Positions 32,690-43,729 of a DNA stretch of 64,000 nt are shown piece by piece. The DNA is taken from the NCBI GenBank assembly GCA_023014485.1, contig JAJOZX010001735.1, positions 467,001 through 531,000 on the forward strand, given 5' to 3'. Within the stretch, counting starts at the first letter, position 1. Every line of letters starts with the position of its first letter. Below the pieces are notes generated by a model. The model was given only the letters and a program-made list of their open reading frames with translations. It made no database searches and was not told where the DNA came from. Both the position numbers and the translations under genes were made by a program. This DNA is from Bathynomus jamesi (Eukaryota; Arthropoda; Malacostraca; Isopoda; Cirolanidae).

Positions 32690-32925
32690 GTGAGACCAGT
32701 CAATTCACGTAATGCTAAAATCTTCAGGCATTTCGCATAATACCTATGACCCTTAAACATAGGTAATACGTATTCTCACCTAACCTAACCAACCTAATCT
32801 AACCTAACGTAACCACCCTAACTTAACCTAATCTTTACGAAGTCATTAATCGCTTAATCGAATTACGCGAAATGCCTGAAGATTTTAGGCATTACGTGAA
32901 ATGACTGGTTTCACACATTGACTGT
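32690..32925. mobile_element. Imperfect hairpin repeat with CCTAA core, copy 2
   Basis: The arms contain ATGCTAAAATCTTCAGGCAT and, inverted, ATGCCTGAAGATTTTAGGCA. A further inner arm reads TTTCGCATAATACC. The loop holds CACCTAACCTAACCAACC and degenerate CCTAA units. It is the same layout as 13396-13625. Confidence 0.65.
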
Positions 32926-34075
32926 AACATATATACATATACAGTATATTACTAACTTACCTTATAATTTTGTTAAAATGAGGTCAGACATATCTTTAAG
33001 AACGATGTATTTGTAATAACATAAGTATGCCTGCGTATATATATATATATATATGTATATATAATGACTGCATAATGTTTCAATATATTTAAAAGTGTTC
33101 ATGCCTTGGAAACCCTCTCCGTATCCATGCAGTCAACCACTCAATAATAAAAAGCAAAAACGTTGTCTGGTTTTCGGGTGCAGTGTTTGGCTTTAAAAAA
33201 ATATTAATTTCCAATTTATCGTTGTAAGATATCCTTTCCATGTAGGAATGAATAGCCTATTTGCCCTTCTCGGATTCCCTTACTCTTGAAGAGCCAATAA
33301 ATAGCTATTTCAAACTCATTCATTACCGCCTATTATAAAAGTTTATCTATGGTATATTGTTAGCCGTGGAGATTACGGAGGACAGTTCTCATCATAAATC
33401 AAGGCTGGAAGCAGGAGGAATCCATTTCGGGTCTTACGTCGTAAGACCATAAGGATTAGGTTGAAAGAAACCTCCGCCTAACGTTGGGCCAAAGAGGACA
33501 AAACGTATCTAAAACGACCTCTATCCACGACGTCGCAAGGACTATAATAAAGTGTTTAATATACTCAACAACGGTTTGGGGAGTCTAACTTTTATTGTTG
33601 GTGAAGTTTATATGGTCTCGTGGTCTTTGCTCGGCCAATAAATGTCCGTAATTAATCTGGAATATAATGACGTCATGGTTTCTTTGGGGAGATTCGTTTC
33701 GAATGTCGAATGAAAACAATTTAGATCATTCTTTTAATATACGTTGTACGTTGATTTAAAAAAACGAAGTCTATCGAATGGAATCGAACGCGTTCTCACC
33801 AATACAGAAACATCATAAATCGATTTCATAAAGTTTCCCGTAGCAAAATATTACTACGAATGTTGCTAAAAAATGATTTTCAATCTTAGTAAATATAAAA
33901 CTGTTGAATATAATATAAGATTACGTAGTTCTCTTTATTTAAAGACTTTACAATAAAAATTAACTTCGCAAAAAGAATCAGCTTCAACTCAACAACATAA
34001 TAAAAGGTATATTATTGTTTACAATGCACATATTTATATACTAAAGGCTTAGTAAGAAGTTTATATATATATATA
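32926..34075. other. Mostly single-copy-looking DNA
   Basis: A TA run lies near 33038-33060. The block 33350-33700 has more even composition but no open frame with a recognisable product; it could hold an exon or regulatory DNA that I cannot identify. Confidence 0.4.
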
Positions 34076-34081
34076 TTTTTT

Positions 34082-34117
<36 letters not shown>

Positions 34118-34130
34118 TGTGTGTGTTTGT

Positions 34131-34165
<35 letters not shown>

Positions 34166-34166
34166 A
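34076..34166. repeat. (GT)n and (GA)n microsatellites
   Basis: GT run at about 34086-34126 and GA run at about 34132-34166. Frames across them encode His-Thr and Ser-Leu repeats. Confidence 0.92.
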
Positions 34167-34658
34167 TGATGGGAGTCTCTAAAAAGGCAGGGCAGCCCCT
34201 TATATTTACCAAATGATCGCTATAAAAATATGTTATAATGAAATCAGTTTAAAGATGATTTGAGGCGCCTGCGGTGCCTGGGTCCGGGGCCAGACCTCAC
34301 CTAGGCTGCATTACGACCCCCCCATAACTTACCTGAAATTAATAATGTAGTAAATAATGGAAAGAGTGAGATTAAACTGTCTGTGGTTCCGTTTTGACTT
34401 TGGAGGGTCTGAAATTGGCCCGGGCTATTAACGTGAAAAATTGCACTGGTATCAGACCAACAACAACAACAACAACAACAACACCAACAACACACATTCG
34501 AATGGAAGTCGTTTTTGGTGAACAATTTTTTGTCGAACGACAGTTGTTTAGCGTAATTTGAGGTTATGAGGGTATCGAAATTTCTGGTTTAATAGGGAGG
34601 ATTATGCTAAAGTTCCTTAAAAGAGATTATACCAAAGAAAAGTTGAGGAAAAGTGGAG
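34167..34658. other. Spacer with a (CAA)n run
   Basis: A CAA run covers about 34459-34483. The remainder has no recognised feature. Confidence 0.45.
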
Positions 34659-35218
34659 TAAAACAGGGTACTTAGAAATATAGGCGTTACAATCAATTTA
34701 ATACTGTCTCAAACAATCTGATTTTTCTGCTCACACGTGCTTTATCGTGCCCATTTTAAATTATTATTATTGATTGTTTTTCATTGTTAACTGTTAGTGT
34801 GCAAATCTGTTTTTTTTTTTTTTTAGAGGGAGACATACCCGTTTTACCCCCACTGGTATGGTAAAACGGGATACATATGTAAAATTTTACTTAAAACAGG
34901 TATTTACAACAAAAGAAATGTTTTGTACGTTTTATTTCAAACTAAATAAAACTGTAGTGTCAGAAATCCTTATTAGTCCTACATAAAGTAATAGGTTTTA
35001 TAGTTAATGAGGCTGCAAATTACTAGCAAATTTGACAACGAACTATATCACAGCACTCCTCCAAAAATTATATATTTTCTACTGCGCACACAAAAACGTC
35101 TCTATTGCGCTGATTCCACCTCCATACCGACGGCACGTGGTTGAGTAATTAGTAACTTCATTCACAACTAGATAGAAATAGCACCCGAACAGAAAAGGTG
35201 GGTACCCTGTTTTATCCT
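34659..35218. mobile_element. Possible element with GTAAAACAGGGTAC ends
   Basis: GGAGTAAAACAGGGTAC near 34659 and its complement near 35202-35218 bracket AT-rich DNA. Inside, 34838-34870 is an 11-bp-stem hairpin (CCCGTTTTACC/GGTAAAACGGG) related to the same motif. No coding capacity or target duplication was found, so the class is unknown. Confidence 0.4.
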
Positions 35219-35567
35219 ACATCATAAAGGATATTTTTAAAATGCAAAAAACAACTTTCATTTTCAAAGTAAATAATATAAACCTAATATCACTAAATTT
35301 AATGGTCGGAAATAAATAGAAATAGTCTTCTTTTCTCACTTCTAATTCTGATCGATTGAAAGAAGCCATCAAACGACTTTTCACATTACAAGTCTAAAGC
35401 CGTTGTGGAAATGACTCTACCGAGGGTCAACAAACTAAAGGCGATCGAGAGGAGTCTCTTAGTCGAAGCGAGAAGGTGAGAACGACTTCGGGTACTTCAA
35501 ATCCATTTCCCGAAACGGTAATCCGCAAAGAGCCTTCGTCGTGTCCAAGTATTTAACCATCAACATG
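35219..35567. other. Unrecognised single-copy-looking DNA
   Basis: 35390-35560 has balanced composition (GTCAACAAACTAAAGGCGAT) but stop codons interrupt all frames within about 60 codons. I assign no function. Confidence 0.35.
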
Positions 35568-35772
35568 TAGGGTGGGGTCAGAATGACCCACGTCGATTTT
35601 TCAAGTCGATATTTCAAATCAAATCCAGATAAAACCTTTTACTCCTTTCTTTGCATTTCCTACCATATGAACAAAATATTCTGATATAAGTGAAAGTTCA
35701 AAGTTGTTTTATATGGAATAAAAACACATTTTTTTACGTTTATTACACAGGGATCATTCTGACCCACTCTAC
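35568..35772. mobile_element. Possible MITE with GTAGGGTGGGGTCAG ends
   Basis: The left end GTAGGGTGGGGTCAGAATGA and the right end (CATTCTGACCCACTCTAC) are inverted copies over about 20 bp, spaced about 205 bp apart. It is non-coding and the target duplication is not clear. Confidence 0.5.
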
Positions 35773-36094
35773 CACTTATGATACAAATATTCTATCCTAC
35801 CTGTTGAGGGTTAAATGAAGAAAGAAACTGTATATTTCGTCCATCAGTTTTATATTCATATCCTATATTCTACTCGTATTATTCGTATTTGAAGGAAATC
35901 CTAGAGTTGATTGAAATCTCGTGCACTTTAAATAAACAAACTCATTTTATTGTGGTTTTCATCTCCTCTATACCTTTGCAACTGAGTTTCAACTTGAGTT
36001 TGTGAACACTGAGAAAATTTGCAAGAAAGATTTTGTCATTAACTTATGAACATGATCACTTTAACATCCTTTATCAAAAACTAAGTAATTAACA
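35773..36094. other. AT-rich spacer
   Basis: Nothing recognised. Confidence 0.4.
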
Positions 36095-36296
36095 GGATCG
36101 CCTGAAGATCCGTCACCCCAGCCTTTTTTAGTTAGCTTTATAAGGGTAACTAACGAAAATATCACGAGCTAACCTAACCAATCGTTAGGTCAACTGTACG
36201 CCCTTGACGATTGGTTAGGTTAGGTCGTGATATTTTCGTTAGTTAGCCTTATAAAGCTAACTAAAAAGGCTGGGGTGACGGATCTTCAGGTGATCC
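36095..36296. mobile_element. MITE-A copy 4
   Basis: A 202-bp hairpin with the usual core. The subterminal block reads GATCCGTCACCCCAGCC with its complement GGCTGGGGTGACGGATC, so both arms share a change relative to other copies (which read CAGGGCCCCCAGCC). Confidence 0.88.
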
Positions 36297-37170
36297 CATT
36301 AACATAACTCGGGTAAAGTAATGGTCTTGGACAACTTCCCTGTCAGATTAACTTTTTTTTATTTCGCAATCACGTCAGCTTGGAGAAATTGGTTTCTGCT
36401 GGAGGGATAAGAACGAAATAGACTAAACAGTTCCTCTAGTTTCCTACCTAGACAGTTTTTGATGGGATAGACTATGACGAACAGTGTCAAACTTATTAAA
36501 ACCGATAAGCAAAGCTCTATCCAAAATACACTGTAAAAAGTGTTTCATCAAATTCCCAACTTAGAACATCTGCCTGTTTTGTTACAAAGAATCGTCGTAT
36601 CATCTGCTATGTCTTTTACTCTAACTTCCTAGCAGCAAGTTACGGTACACTGTTGTTGTGACATCTCCAAATTTTATTCTGAGATTTAGTTTTTCACTTC
36701 AAAGTCACCCAACTCTAAAGAGAATATAAACGACTGTAAAAGATGTCCTTTGTAAGTCCTAAGATATATTTCACTTTTGTCCTAGTGAAATATGTTAGGA
36801 CTTTGGCCCACGATAAAATTCTCCGTGATGTTGTCATGGTGTAACTCCATTAGGATTAAACAATAAATATGCGAGTTGTATAACAAAGTTTAATCACTCA
36901 TTAAAGAGGAAAATAAAGAAGTTAATGTTTATATTTTAATGTCAAATAAAACATATTTACTTAATTTTAATTTACAAAATCGTCTTCACGTTATAGACTA
37001 ACGGAGATGGTGATGCCAAATACCAGATACCACGTCCATGTGTCTTCAATTGATTTGCAAAAAAAAGGTTGGCTAGAGCAAAGGAGATAAATTAAAATTA
37101 GTTTGAAGACCATTTGTGAAAGTATAAGGACTTTGCTATTAAAATATGGTATATGAAGTATGGGGGGCAC
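36297..37170. other. Intergenic DNA, no gene recognised
   Basis: AT-rich sequence without repeats of note. A small inverted pair near 36768-36808 (AGATATATTTCACTTTTGTC) is the only structure. No credible coding frame. Confidence 0.4.
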
Positions 37171-37895
37171 GGACAAAAACTCACTGGACAAAAACTCACC
37201 GGATAAAAAGTCACCACTTGAATGCAAAAGAGGACAAAAACTCACCGGATAAAAAGTCACCACTTGAATGCAAAAGAGGACAAAAACTCACCAGACAAAT
37301 GTTTTTACGAAATACATACACTCTAGTCTAGATCTTAAGATTTTAGACTCATTGTAGATAATTACTCTTCATCTTTCAAATTGTTCTGTTTTAAACCAAC
37401 CAACCAATATTAATTTTTCACCAACCTACCAATTTTTCGTTATAAATTAATGCCCAGTTAGGTCAGTTGAATGCCAGGTTAGGTCAATTGAATGGCAAGT
37501 TAGGTCAATTGAATGCCCGGTTAGGTCAACTGTACGCCTTTGACGATTGGTTAGGTTAAGTCATGATATTTAGGTTAAAAACACATTAATTATTTAAAGT
37601 GCTCTAACATGTTTGTTTTTCATTTCTCCAAAAAAAGAAAGTTATTTTTTAAATCAATGACCAAAACTACATTAATATACCGATTTGGTTAAAAACAACA
37701 ATTTAAGAGATGAAGAGTAATTATCTACAATGAGTCTAAAATCTTAAGATCTAGACTAGAGTGTATGTATTTCGCAAAAACATTTGTCTGGTGAGTTTTT
37801 GTCCTCTTTAACATTTAAGTGGTGCGTTTTTGTTCGGTGAGATTTTGTCCGGTGAGTTTTTGTCCAATGAGTTTTTGTCCGGTGAGTTTTTATCC
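37171..37895. mobile_element. Fold-back element with tandem repeats in its arms
   Basis: The left arm (37171-37378) contains tandem units of GGACAAAAACTCACCGGA, including two near-identical 46-bp repeats. The right arm (37707-37895) is the inverse, with several GGTGAGTTTTTGTCC units. A non-repetitive arm segment (CTCTAGTCTAGATCTTAAG) pairs perfectly. The loop has four ~22-bp tandem units with GCC(A/C)(A/G)GTTAGGTCA and a GTACGCC...GATTGGTTAGGTTA stretch like MITE-A. Tandem-repeat arms recall Drosophila FB elements, but relatedness is not established. Confidence 0.75.
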
Positions 37896-38145
37896 TGGAT
37901 TCAAGTATGGAATGTTATTACGATGCCAACATTTTGAAAAGCAAAAGCAGTAGGATTTGTAATCAATGCCACGGGGTTCGGGAGCATGGTCCCCCACCCC
38001 CCACCCTCCACACACCTCAGGAAATTTTTTAAACTCTAGCCTTAAATGATGCACTCTAGTGTATTCTGAGCATAAAAGGTTTGATATTATTTTATTGATA
38101 TAATTCAAATCGGTAGGGTTGGCAAGTATGTGTACTGATTAGGTT
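37896..38145. other. Short spacer
   Basis: No feature recognised. Confidence 0.4.
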
Positions 38146-38292
38146 AGGGTGTTCATACGTCTCGGTTTTCCATATTTTAAGTTATTAATTATATACTCTG
38201 TGAATGTGAAACTATAAGGTGTGTATTATTATATTTAGTATTTATTTACTCCGTTAAAAAGTGTTTTCCAAATAAACTTATAGGCTATAGGT

Positions 38293-40220
38293 CAGTGGTG
38301 GCGAACCTTTTTTGCTGGCGGGTCATTTTTGTTACTTTTGATTCTTAAAAAAATTAAATTGGGTCACAATAATTTATTTACTTACTATTTTTAGTGAGAA
38401 GCTTCTTGTTGGATTTTAGCTGCTAATGTTTTGATCCGAGGTTTATATTTAGTTTAGTTCTTTAGTTTCACACATGCAACACTCATATCTGTGCCAAGGC
38501 GATTCCTAGTGGTGAATTTGACGAAATTCATGGGGGGAAAACAACTGTTCACATGAATAAAATGAACCAAATATTGTTAGCTAGCTTTTTCATTGATGCG
38601 AAAGAATTTGGTAAAGAGTTTCATTCTGCAAGAATAAGATTCGCTACTCTTTCTATTGATTGTTGTTCTCTGGTTATACCCAAAATTGACGACTTCAATT
38701 CCTTTTTTAGTAACTTCAGATTAAGATCAATAAATTTAGTCTTCCATACTGCACTTTCTTGGAAGTCAACTAATTCCATTTCTAAATTACCAATGTCAAG
38801 CCAATGAAAAGCTGATAACTGAAGATCTTCAAATTGAATAGCATGGGGGAATTGGATGAATTGTAATGCTGCATCAATTTGTCGGAATTGTGAAAACATC
38901 TCTGAAAGTGATTGTTTTGGCATCTCTTATTATTGAAGAGTACTTTTTGAGCATGTCGGATTTATTTTCTTCATTGTCTGCAAAATATTTTGAAGTGAAG
39001 AAGTGTTTCTGCAATAATGGAAAATATTTCAATTTTTCTTCTTCCAGATCTTTTGAGAAAATATTTAATTTTTTTTCAAAAGCTTTAATATTTTCAAACA
39101 TTGATGATACAACACAGCCGCGACCTTGAAACTTTTTATTTAAAGCATTGTAATGCAGCGCGAAATCAGCGAAAAAATGTAAGTTATTCAACCAATTCAT
39201 GGCAGTCAGTTCTGGATATTCATGTTCCTTTTTATAAAAAAAAATATCTTATTTCTTCTAACAATTCAACAAAGTGATTTAAAACTTGACCACGATTTAA
39301 CCATCTGACATTGTTATACATGACTAATCCTGAAAATTGAGAATCAACCTCATCTAGTAGTTTGGTAAATTAACGTTTGTTAAGATCGTGAGCAACTATA
39401 AAATTGACAATCTTTGTCACGAGAGACATCACATTTTCAAGTGATTTTAAACTTTTTTTTACCCAAAGAGCTTCTTGGTGTAAAATACAATGAAATTCAA
39501 CTAAAGGGTGTTTCACTTCTTGTTTAAGTAATTGAACAAATCCAACATTTTTCCAATCATACTCGGAGCTCCATCAGTCATCACAGATACAATATTTCTG
39601 AAATTAAGACTCATATTGTTGTTTGGTTTAAAAATTCTTTTGAAAATAGCAGATTGTTGTTGCTGTTGGTTTAATTGCCGGATAATAATGTCATTCCTTT
39701 CCTCATCTGACATTGAGCACAAATTTTTGCGGTTACTTTCAAAATGTCGCTTAATATTATAAAAGCGAGCAACAATGTCCACTTTGTAAATACAACAAAA
39801 AGCTTTATTATTTCTTTTAACAACACCGTATTTCACAGACCACTCTTCATGAAATAACCTTCCAGTTCCAGTTTTTTGTAGCCATTTTTTTCATGGGTGA
39901 TAAATTCTGCACTAATAATTATTTGGCACTCCCAAACTAAAGGACTTGAACTGCAAAACTGGAAGGCGGATGACCGCGCGGCGCGCACCTGAGTAGGTTG
40001 TAATACATACACGCACGTTTTGAAACGTATACTATACGTTTAAAAACGTTTCAATGTGTATCAGCTGTTTATTTCGGTGGGAGAATAAAATAATTTTAAA
40101 ACTAAGGCAGAAAACATTAAAAATTAGTCATATTTTATTTAAATAAGAGCTCGTGGGTCACTAAAAATTGCTCGTGGGGTCAGTACTTGACCCACGGGTC
40201 AGTGGTGTTCGCCATCACTG
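38293..40220 (-). mobile_element. Decayed hAT transposon (1.9 kb)
   Basis: The ends CAGTGGTGGCGAACC and complement (GTTCGCCATCACTG) are typical of hAT elements. The interior, read on the minus strand, holds transposase remnants (39900-38553). No perfect 8-bp duplication is visible: the flanking 8-mers are CTATAGGT and CCCTATAG, inside a palindrome, which complicates recognition. Confidence 0.8.
38553..39900 (-). pseudogene. hAT transposase pseudogene (ZBED/GTF2IRD2-like lineage)
   Basis: Three minus-strand fragments lie in order. About 39836-39513 carries a degenerate BED-finger-type start (KRHFESNRKNLCSMSDEERN) and TDGAPSMIGK, a hAT catalytic-domain signature. About 39200-38874 has WLNNLHFFADFALHYNALNK and FQGRGCVVSSMFENIKAFEK, typical of transposase-derived ZBED/GTF2IRD2-like proteins. 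About 38923-38621 holds the following region. Stops and frame changes separate them and the C-terminal dimerisation region is not clear. It encodes no working enzyme. Confidence 0.75.
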
Positions 40221-40370
40221 CCCTATAGCCTATAGGCTTATTTTGGAAACACTTTTTAACAGAGTAAATGAATACTAAATATAATAATACACACCTTATA
40301 GTTTCACATTGGTATGGTATATAATTAATAACTCTTAAAATATGGAAAACTGGGACCTATGGACACCCTA

Positions 40371-40772
40371 GCTGCACGATTGAATCGGTCCTGAAAATCT
40401 GCACAAATATTTTCAATGATTTTGTCATTACGTGGTCGCTCATGGACCCAAGTACTAGCCAATATGCGTTGTTCAATCGTATAGTTTCTGTTATCATACA
40501 TTTCAAATGGGTCTGAAAGAAAAACGAAAATCAGTTAGTAATTTACTGGGGTGACAAGACATTGTGGGCACCCTGTAGGATGCATGAAGCCTTTGGAACA
40601 CAAAACGAAACAGATAACACCGCTAAACAACCATACTCATTGTGACATCCTCAGGAATGTCGTAACCAATGAGCCTGACACAGAGCTATCACACTGGTTT
40701 GTTGGAACATTGCTGAGACATGTTTACAGTGTAGGTACTGTTGCTAAATGAAGGCAAAGTACCTATGTGACA
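40371..40772. other. Unrecognised spacer
   Basis: The frame at 40551-40751 (plus) has no recognisable domain. Nothing else was identified. Confidence 0.35.
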
Positions 40773-40838
40773 ATAAAACTTACACTAATAGACGGAGGTG
40801 GAAATAAACTCCGTCTATTAGTGTGGGTTTTATTGTCA
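40773..40838. repeat. 25-bp-stem hairpin
   Basis: CACTAATAGACGGAG and CTCCGTCTATTAGTG, extended by AATAAAACTTA / GGGTTTTATT, form a strong stem around an 11-base loop (GTGGAAATAAA). The right half and following ~60 bp recur at 63691-63780. Confidence 0.8.
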
Positions 40839-41149
40839 CATTTCGACATCCACGTAAAAGAGTGAAGTTTGGCATTTATTGCAAAGTACTTAATTACAGT
40901 AGATTAATGGTTGCTGCATATCATAAGTTTTACGAAATTCAAATTCACTTCGTGAAAATGCATTATCCACACTAAAAGAATAAGTGCGTCTAAAGCAGTG
41001 GCGCGCAAACTTGGGGGTTTGGCGGGTGGGGGTACGAAAAGATTTACAGTCAGCCACAAATGAGTGAGGTGAATGACACCAAATAAAAATAAATTAGTTT
41101 TAAATATTTTATTAAAGCTGCTTATAAACTATTATTTGTTACTTTGTTC
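40839..41149. other. Spacer
   Basis: The first ~50 bp (TCCACGTAAAAGAGTGAAG) match 63740-63780. The rest is unrecognised. Confidence 0.4.
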
Positions 41150-41353
41150 GGATCACCTGAAGATCAGTGCCCCCAGCCTTCGTTAGTTAGCCTTATAAGG
41201 CTAACTAACGAAAATATCACGACCTAACCTAACCAATCGTCAAGGGCGTACAGTTGACCTAACGATTGGTTAAGTTATGTCGTGATATTTTCGTTAGTTA
41301 GCCTTATAAGGCTAACTAAAGAAAGCTGGTGGGCCCTGACCTTCAGGTGATCC
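41150..41353. mobile_element. MITE-A copy 5 (centre inverted)
   Basis: A full hairpin with GGATCACCTGAAGATCAG ends. The central segment runs in the opposite order from the other copies (AAGGGCGTACAGTTGACC instead of GTCAACTGTACGCCC), as if the loop had flipped. Confidence 0.88.
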
Positions 41354-41454
41354 TTTTTTTCTCTTTTATGTAAATAAAAAACTTAGTATGTAACAATTAT
41401 TTTTATCAAACTTTATTATGATAATCACAGTCCAAATTCATAAAAAGCACTTGC

Positions 41455-41752
41455 ATTAAAGGTTAATTTAAATTATTAAAGGTTAGTTTAAAGTATTAAA
41501 GGTTAATTTAAAGTATTACAGGTTAATTTAAAGTATTATAGGTTAATTTAAAGTATTAAAGGTTAGTTTAAAGTATTAAAGGTTAGCTTAAAGTATTAAA
41601 TGTTAATTTAAAGTATAAAGGTTAATTTCAAGTATTAAAGATTAGCTTAACGTATTAAAGGTTAGTTTAAAGTATTAAAGGTTAATTTAAAATGTTAAAA
41701 GTTAATTTAAAGCATTAAAGGTTAGTTTAAAGTATTAAAAGTTAATTTAAAG
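41455..41752. repeat. 20-bp minisatellite (TTAAAGGTTARTTTAAAGTA)n
   Basis: About fifteen tandem copies with one- or two-base variation; two copies are one base short. It is non-coding. Confidence 0.92.
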
Positions 41753-41987
41753 GATATCATAATGAATTTTGGGTTTTTTATGTAACCTAAAAAGTTCGAT
41801 ACAGTTTTAAACTACAGTAAATTGTCATAAAATCGTGTACCGATCAGATTATTAGAAAGAGGGGGGGGGCGCACTAATTCTTTTGTTCATCCAAGGGGAG
41901 TACGTCTGAAAAAGTTTGTGAATTTCTGGTCTGAAGCATGCGTAAATTTAATTTTTTTTTATTAAAATAGGATGTAATGATGCGCTT
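41753..41987. other. Short spacer
   Basis: A poly-G run near 41861. Nothing else recognised. Confidence 0.4.
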
Positions 41988-42182
41988 GTTTAACCTCCTG
42001 CGCAACATCTAAGGTCATAATGGAGGGGACCGACAGCTTTACGTGGGAGCCGAACAACGGTTCGATACTTAATCTGAACGCAGAAGACAGTCCACCATCC
42101 AACTACTACCCAGACCCAACATCGCTTAACTTCGCTGATTGAAGGGAAGTGGTGTTACGACACTGGCCACGATGTAGCCCAT
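41988..42182 (-). mobile_element. 5S rRNA-derived SINE, copy 3
   Basis: Minus strand: CACCACTTCCCTTCAATCAG, GCGAAGTTAAGCGATGTTGG, GGGTCTGGGTAGTAGTTGGA (5S internal promoter region), then the shared tail CACGTAAAGCTGTCGGTCCC and TAGATGTTGCGCAGGAGG. It starts GGGCTACATCGTGGCC, close to the 5S 5' end. Confidence 0.85.
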
Positions 42183-42302
42183 AAAAATGGGAAGATACTG
42201 GAAGGGTAATTGGCAACATCCATTGCCAATCCGTGGATTCCTATGAACAGGTTCCAACATCATCTGATTTGTTAGAGAGATCTGCATTCATGAGGTTTAA
42301 AC

Positions 42303-42514
42303 CAGTGGTGGCATTCAAAAATTTTAAGAACCGGTTCGCCCTCCCCTCCCCTTCTCCTCCCCTTTCCATGTCAGAAATGAAAACTAAAAAAATGTTTTTA
42401 TCGAAATGCGTATGGTATAAAGAAAATCATGCACGGACTGAAAGGGTTGAGGACCGGTTCGGCGAACTCGGGAAATTTTAGGAACCGGTGCGAACCGGCT
42501 GAATGCCACCACTG
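42303..42514. mobile_element. hAT-type MITE, family 2, with 8-bp target duplication
   Basis: The ends CAGTGGTGGCATTCAAAAAT and complement, with GAACCGGTTCG-type subterminal repeats, span 212 bp. GTTTAAAC flanks both sides (42295-42302 and 42515-42522), a perfect 8-bp duplication. The termini resemble those of the decayed hAT at 38293. An 82-codon open frame across it is incidental. Confidence 0.92.
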
Positions 42515-42633
42515 GTTTAAACTGTTCCATTTCAAAAGTAACTTAGTCTATATAGTTAAGAATTTCGTAAAATACATACCTATTTACAATGTGAAATAAC
42601 AAAAATTTCGGTCATTCGAATAAACATAATCAA

Positions 42634-43284
42634 CAGGGTGTTCGAAAAGTCCCGTCACCCCCTACAAAATGTACATATTGTAATACTAATTTTATTTTTG
42701 TGTGATTAATTGTATTTATATGTGGTAGGTGTAATTTAAGAAACAAAGTCACCAGCAACATTTACTTTAATTATAGTAAATTAACAAATGACGGGCGGTA
42801 TGGTTTCATGCCGAGAGCTTTTGTCATGTGATCTCTCATTGTGGACATGGGGGACTACAAGTTCTTGTGATCGTTTCCGAAGTGATATTTTCAGTGAACG
42901 AGCCACCGATGCAATCACACCTTCGCGTTGTTGGTCTTACCGGCCGTGGTCTGTTCTTGATGGAGCCAATTTCAAACAGCTTTTTCTCCCAGCGTAATTC
43001 CGTCTTGCTTGGTGGTGCAGCTTTATTGAATCTTGCGTTGAAACCATTCTGGATATCATGCATCGTTTTGCCAGTATGTGACCTTTCATGAGCCTATGTG
43101 CTCAGCACTATCCTTTCCTCCAGAGTGTAAGTGGACTGGTCTGCCATTGTTCACACAACTCTAATACCTGGAAAAGAAAAAAAATGTCAGTGAATCACAT
43201 ATAAATTCAATTAATCACAAAAATAAAATTGGTATTACAATATGTACATTTTGTAGGGGGTGACGGAACTTTTCGAACACCCTG
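42634..43284 (-). mobile_element. Internally deleted Tc1/mariner-type element, copy 2
   Basis: The ends CAGGGTGTTCGAAAAGTCCC and complement match copy 1 (1722-2418). Transcriptionally inverted, it carries the same transposase N terminus (start at about 43148) with the same downstream truncation. It lies four bases from the left end of the nested stack at 43289. Confidence 0.85.
42836..43148 (-). pseudogene. Mariner-type transposase N-terminal fragment, copy 2
   Basis: Encodes the same MADQ start and DIQNGFNARFNK...LFEIGSIKNRPRPVRP region as 1857-2180. A frame break near 43070-43090 divides the first ~25 codons from the rest. No catalytic domain. Confidence 0.7.
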
Positions 43285-43729
43285 TACGTTAGCCTTTAAC
43301 TGGTGAGGGTGATTTAGGACAGCGGTTCTCAACAGGGGGTCCGTGAGTTGTGCTTAAAGGGTCCGTGAGTGGACGAGATTATATTCAGTAAAAAAATTTT
43401 TTTTCTCTTTTTGTGGTGGCTAATTTTGACCTCTAACCGATAACATTTTCGGTCACTTCAAACTTTAAAATTTCTATAAATGTTGTTTTTTTACGACCAT
43501 TTTACGTTTCCAATTCATGAACTGTGAATTTTTGGCACAAATGAGCCCCTTCCCTGTTTTTATGCTTTTTTTTTTATGTAAACAGAGCAGCGGTAAGTTT
43601 TATGCATTTTTATTTCATTTTTACTCCGACTTTGAAGTATAAATCAAGACTAAAAAACTATCCTAATCTGGATACCTCAATTTGTCTATATTTTACTTTT
43701 GGTTACTTTTGGTGAGTTTGAACGACGGT

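Larger units (their letters stand above)
38146..40370. mobile_element. Palindromic element split by a hAT transposon
   Basis: The left arm (38146-38290, with GTTTTCCATATTTTAAG and CTATAAGGTGTGTATTATTA) is the inverse of the right arm (40223-40370). If the hAT element at 38293-40220 is removed, the arms meet at GGCTATAGG/CCTATAGCC. The transposon therefore sits exactly at the hairpin tip. Confidence 0.8.

Noticed and set aside
35390..35560. Balanced-composition block as a possible exon
   Set aside because: All six frames are stopped within a short distance and no motif is recognisable, so no gene is called.
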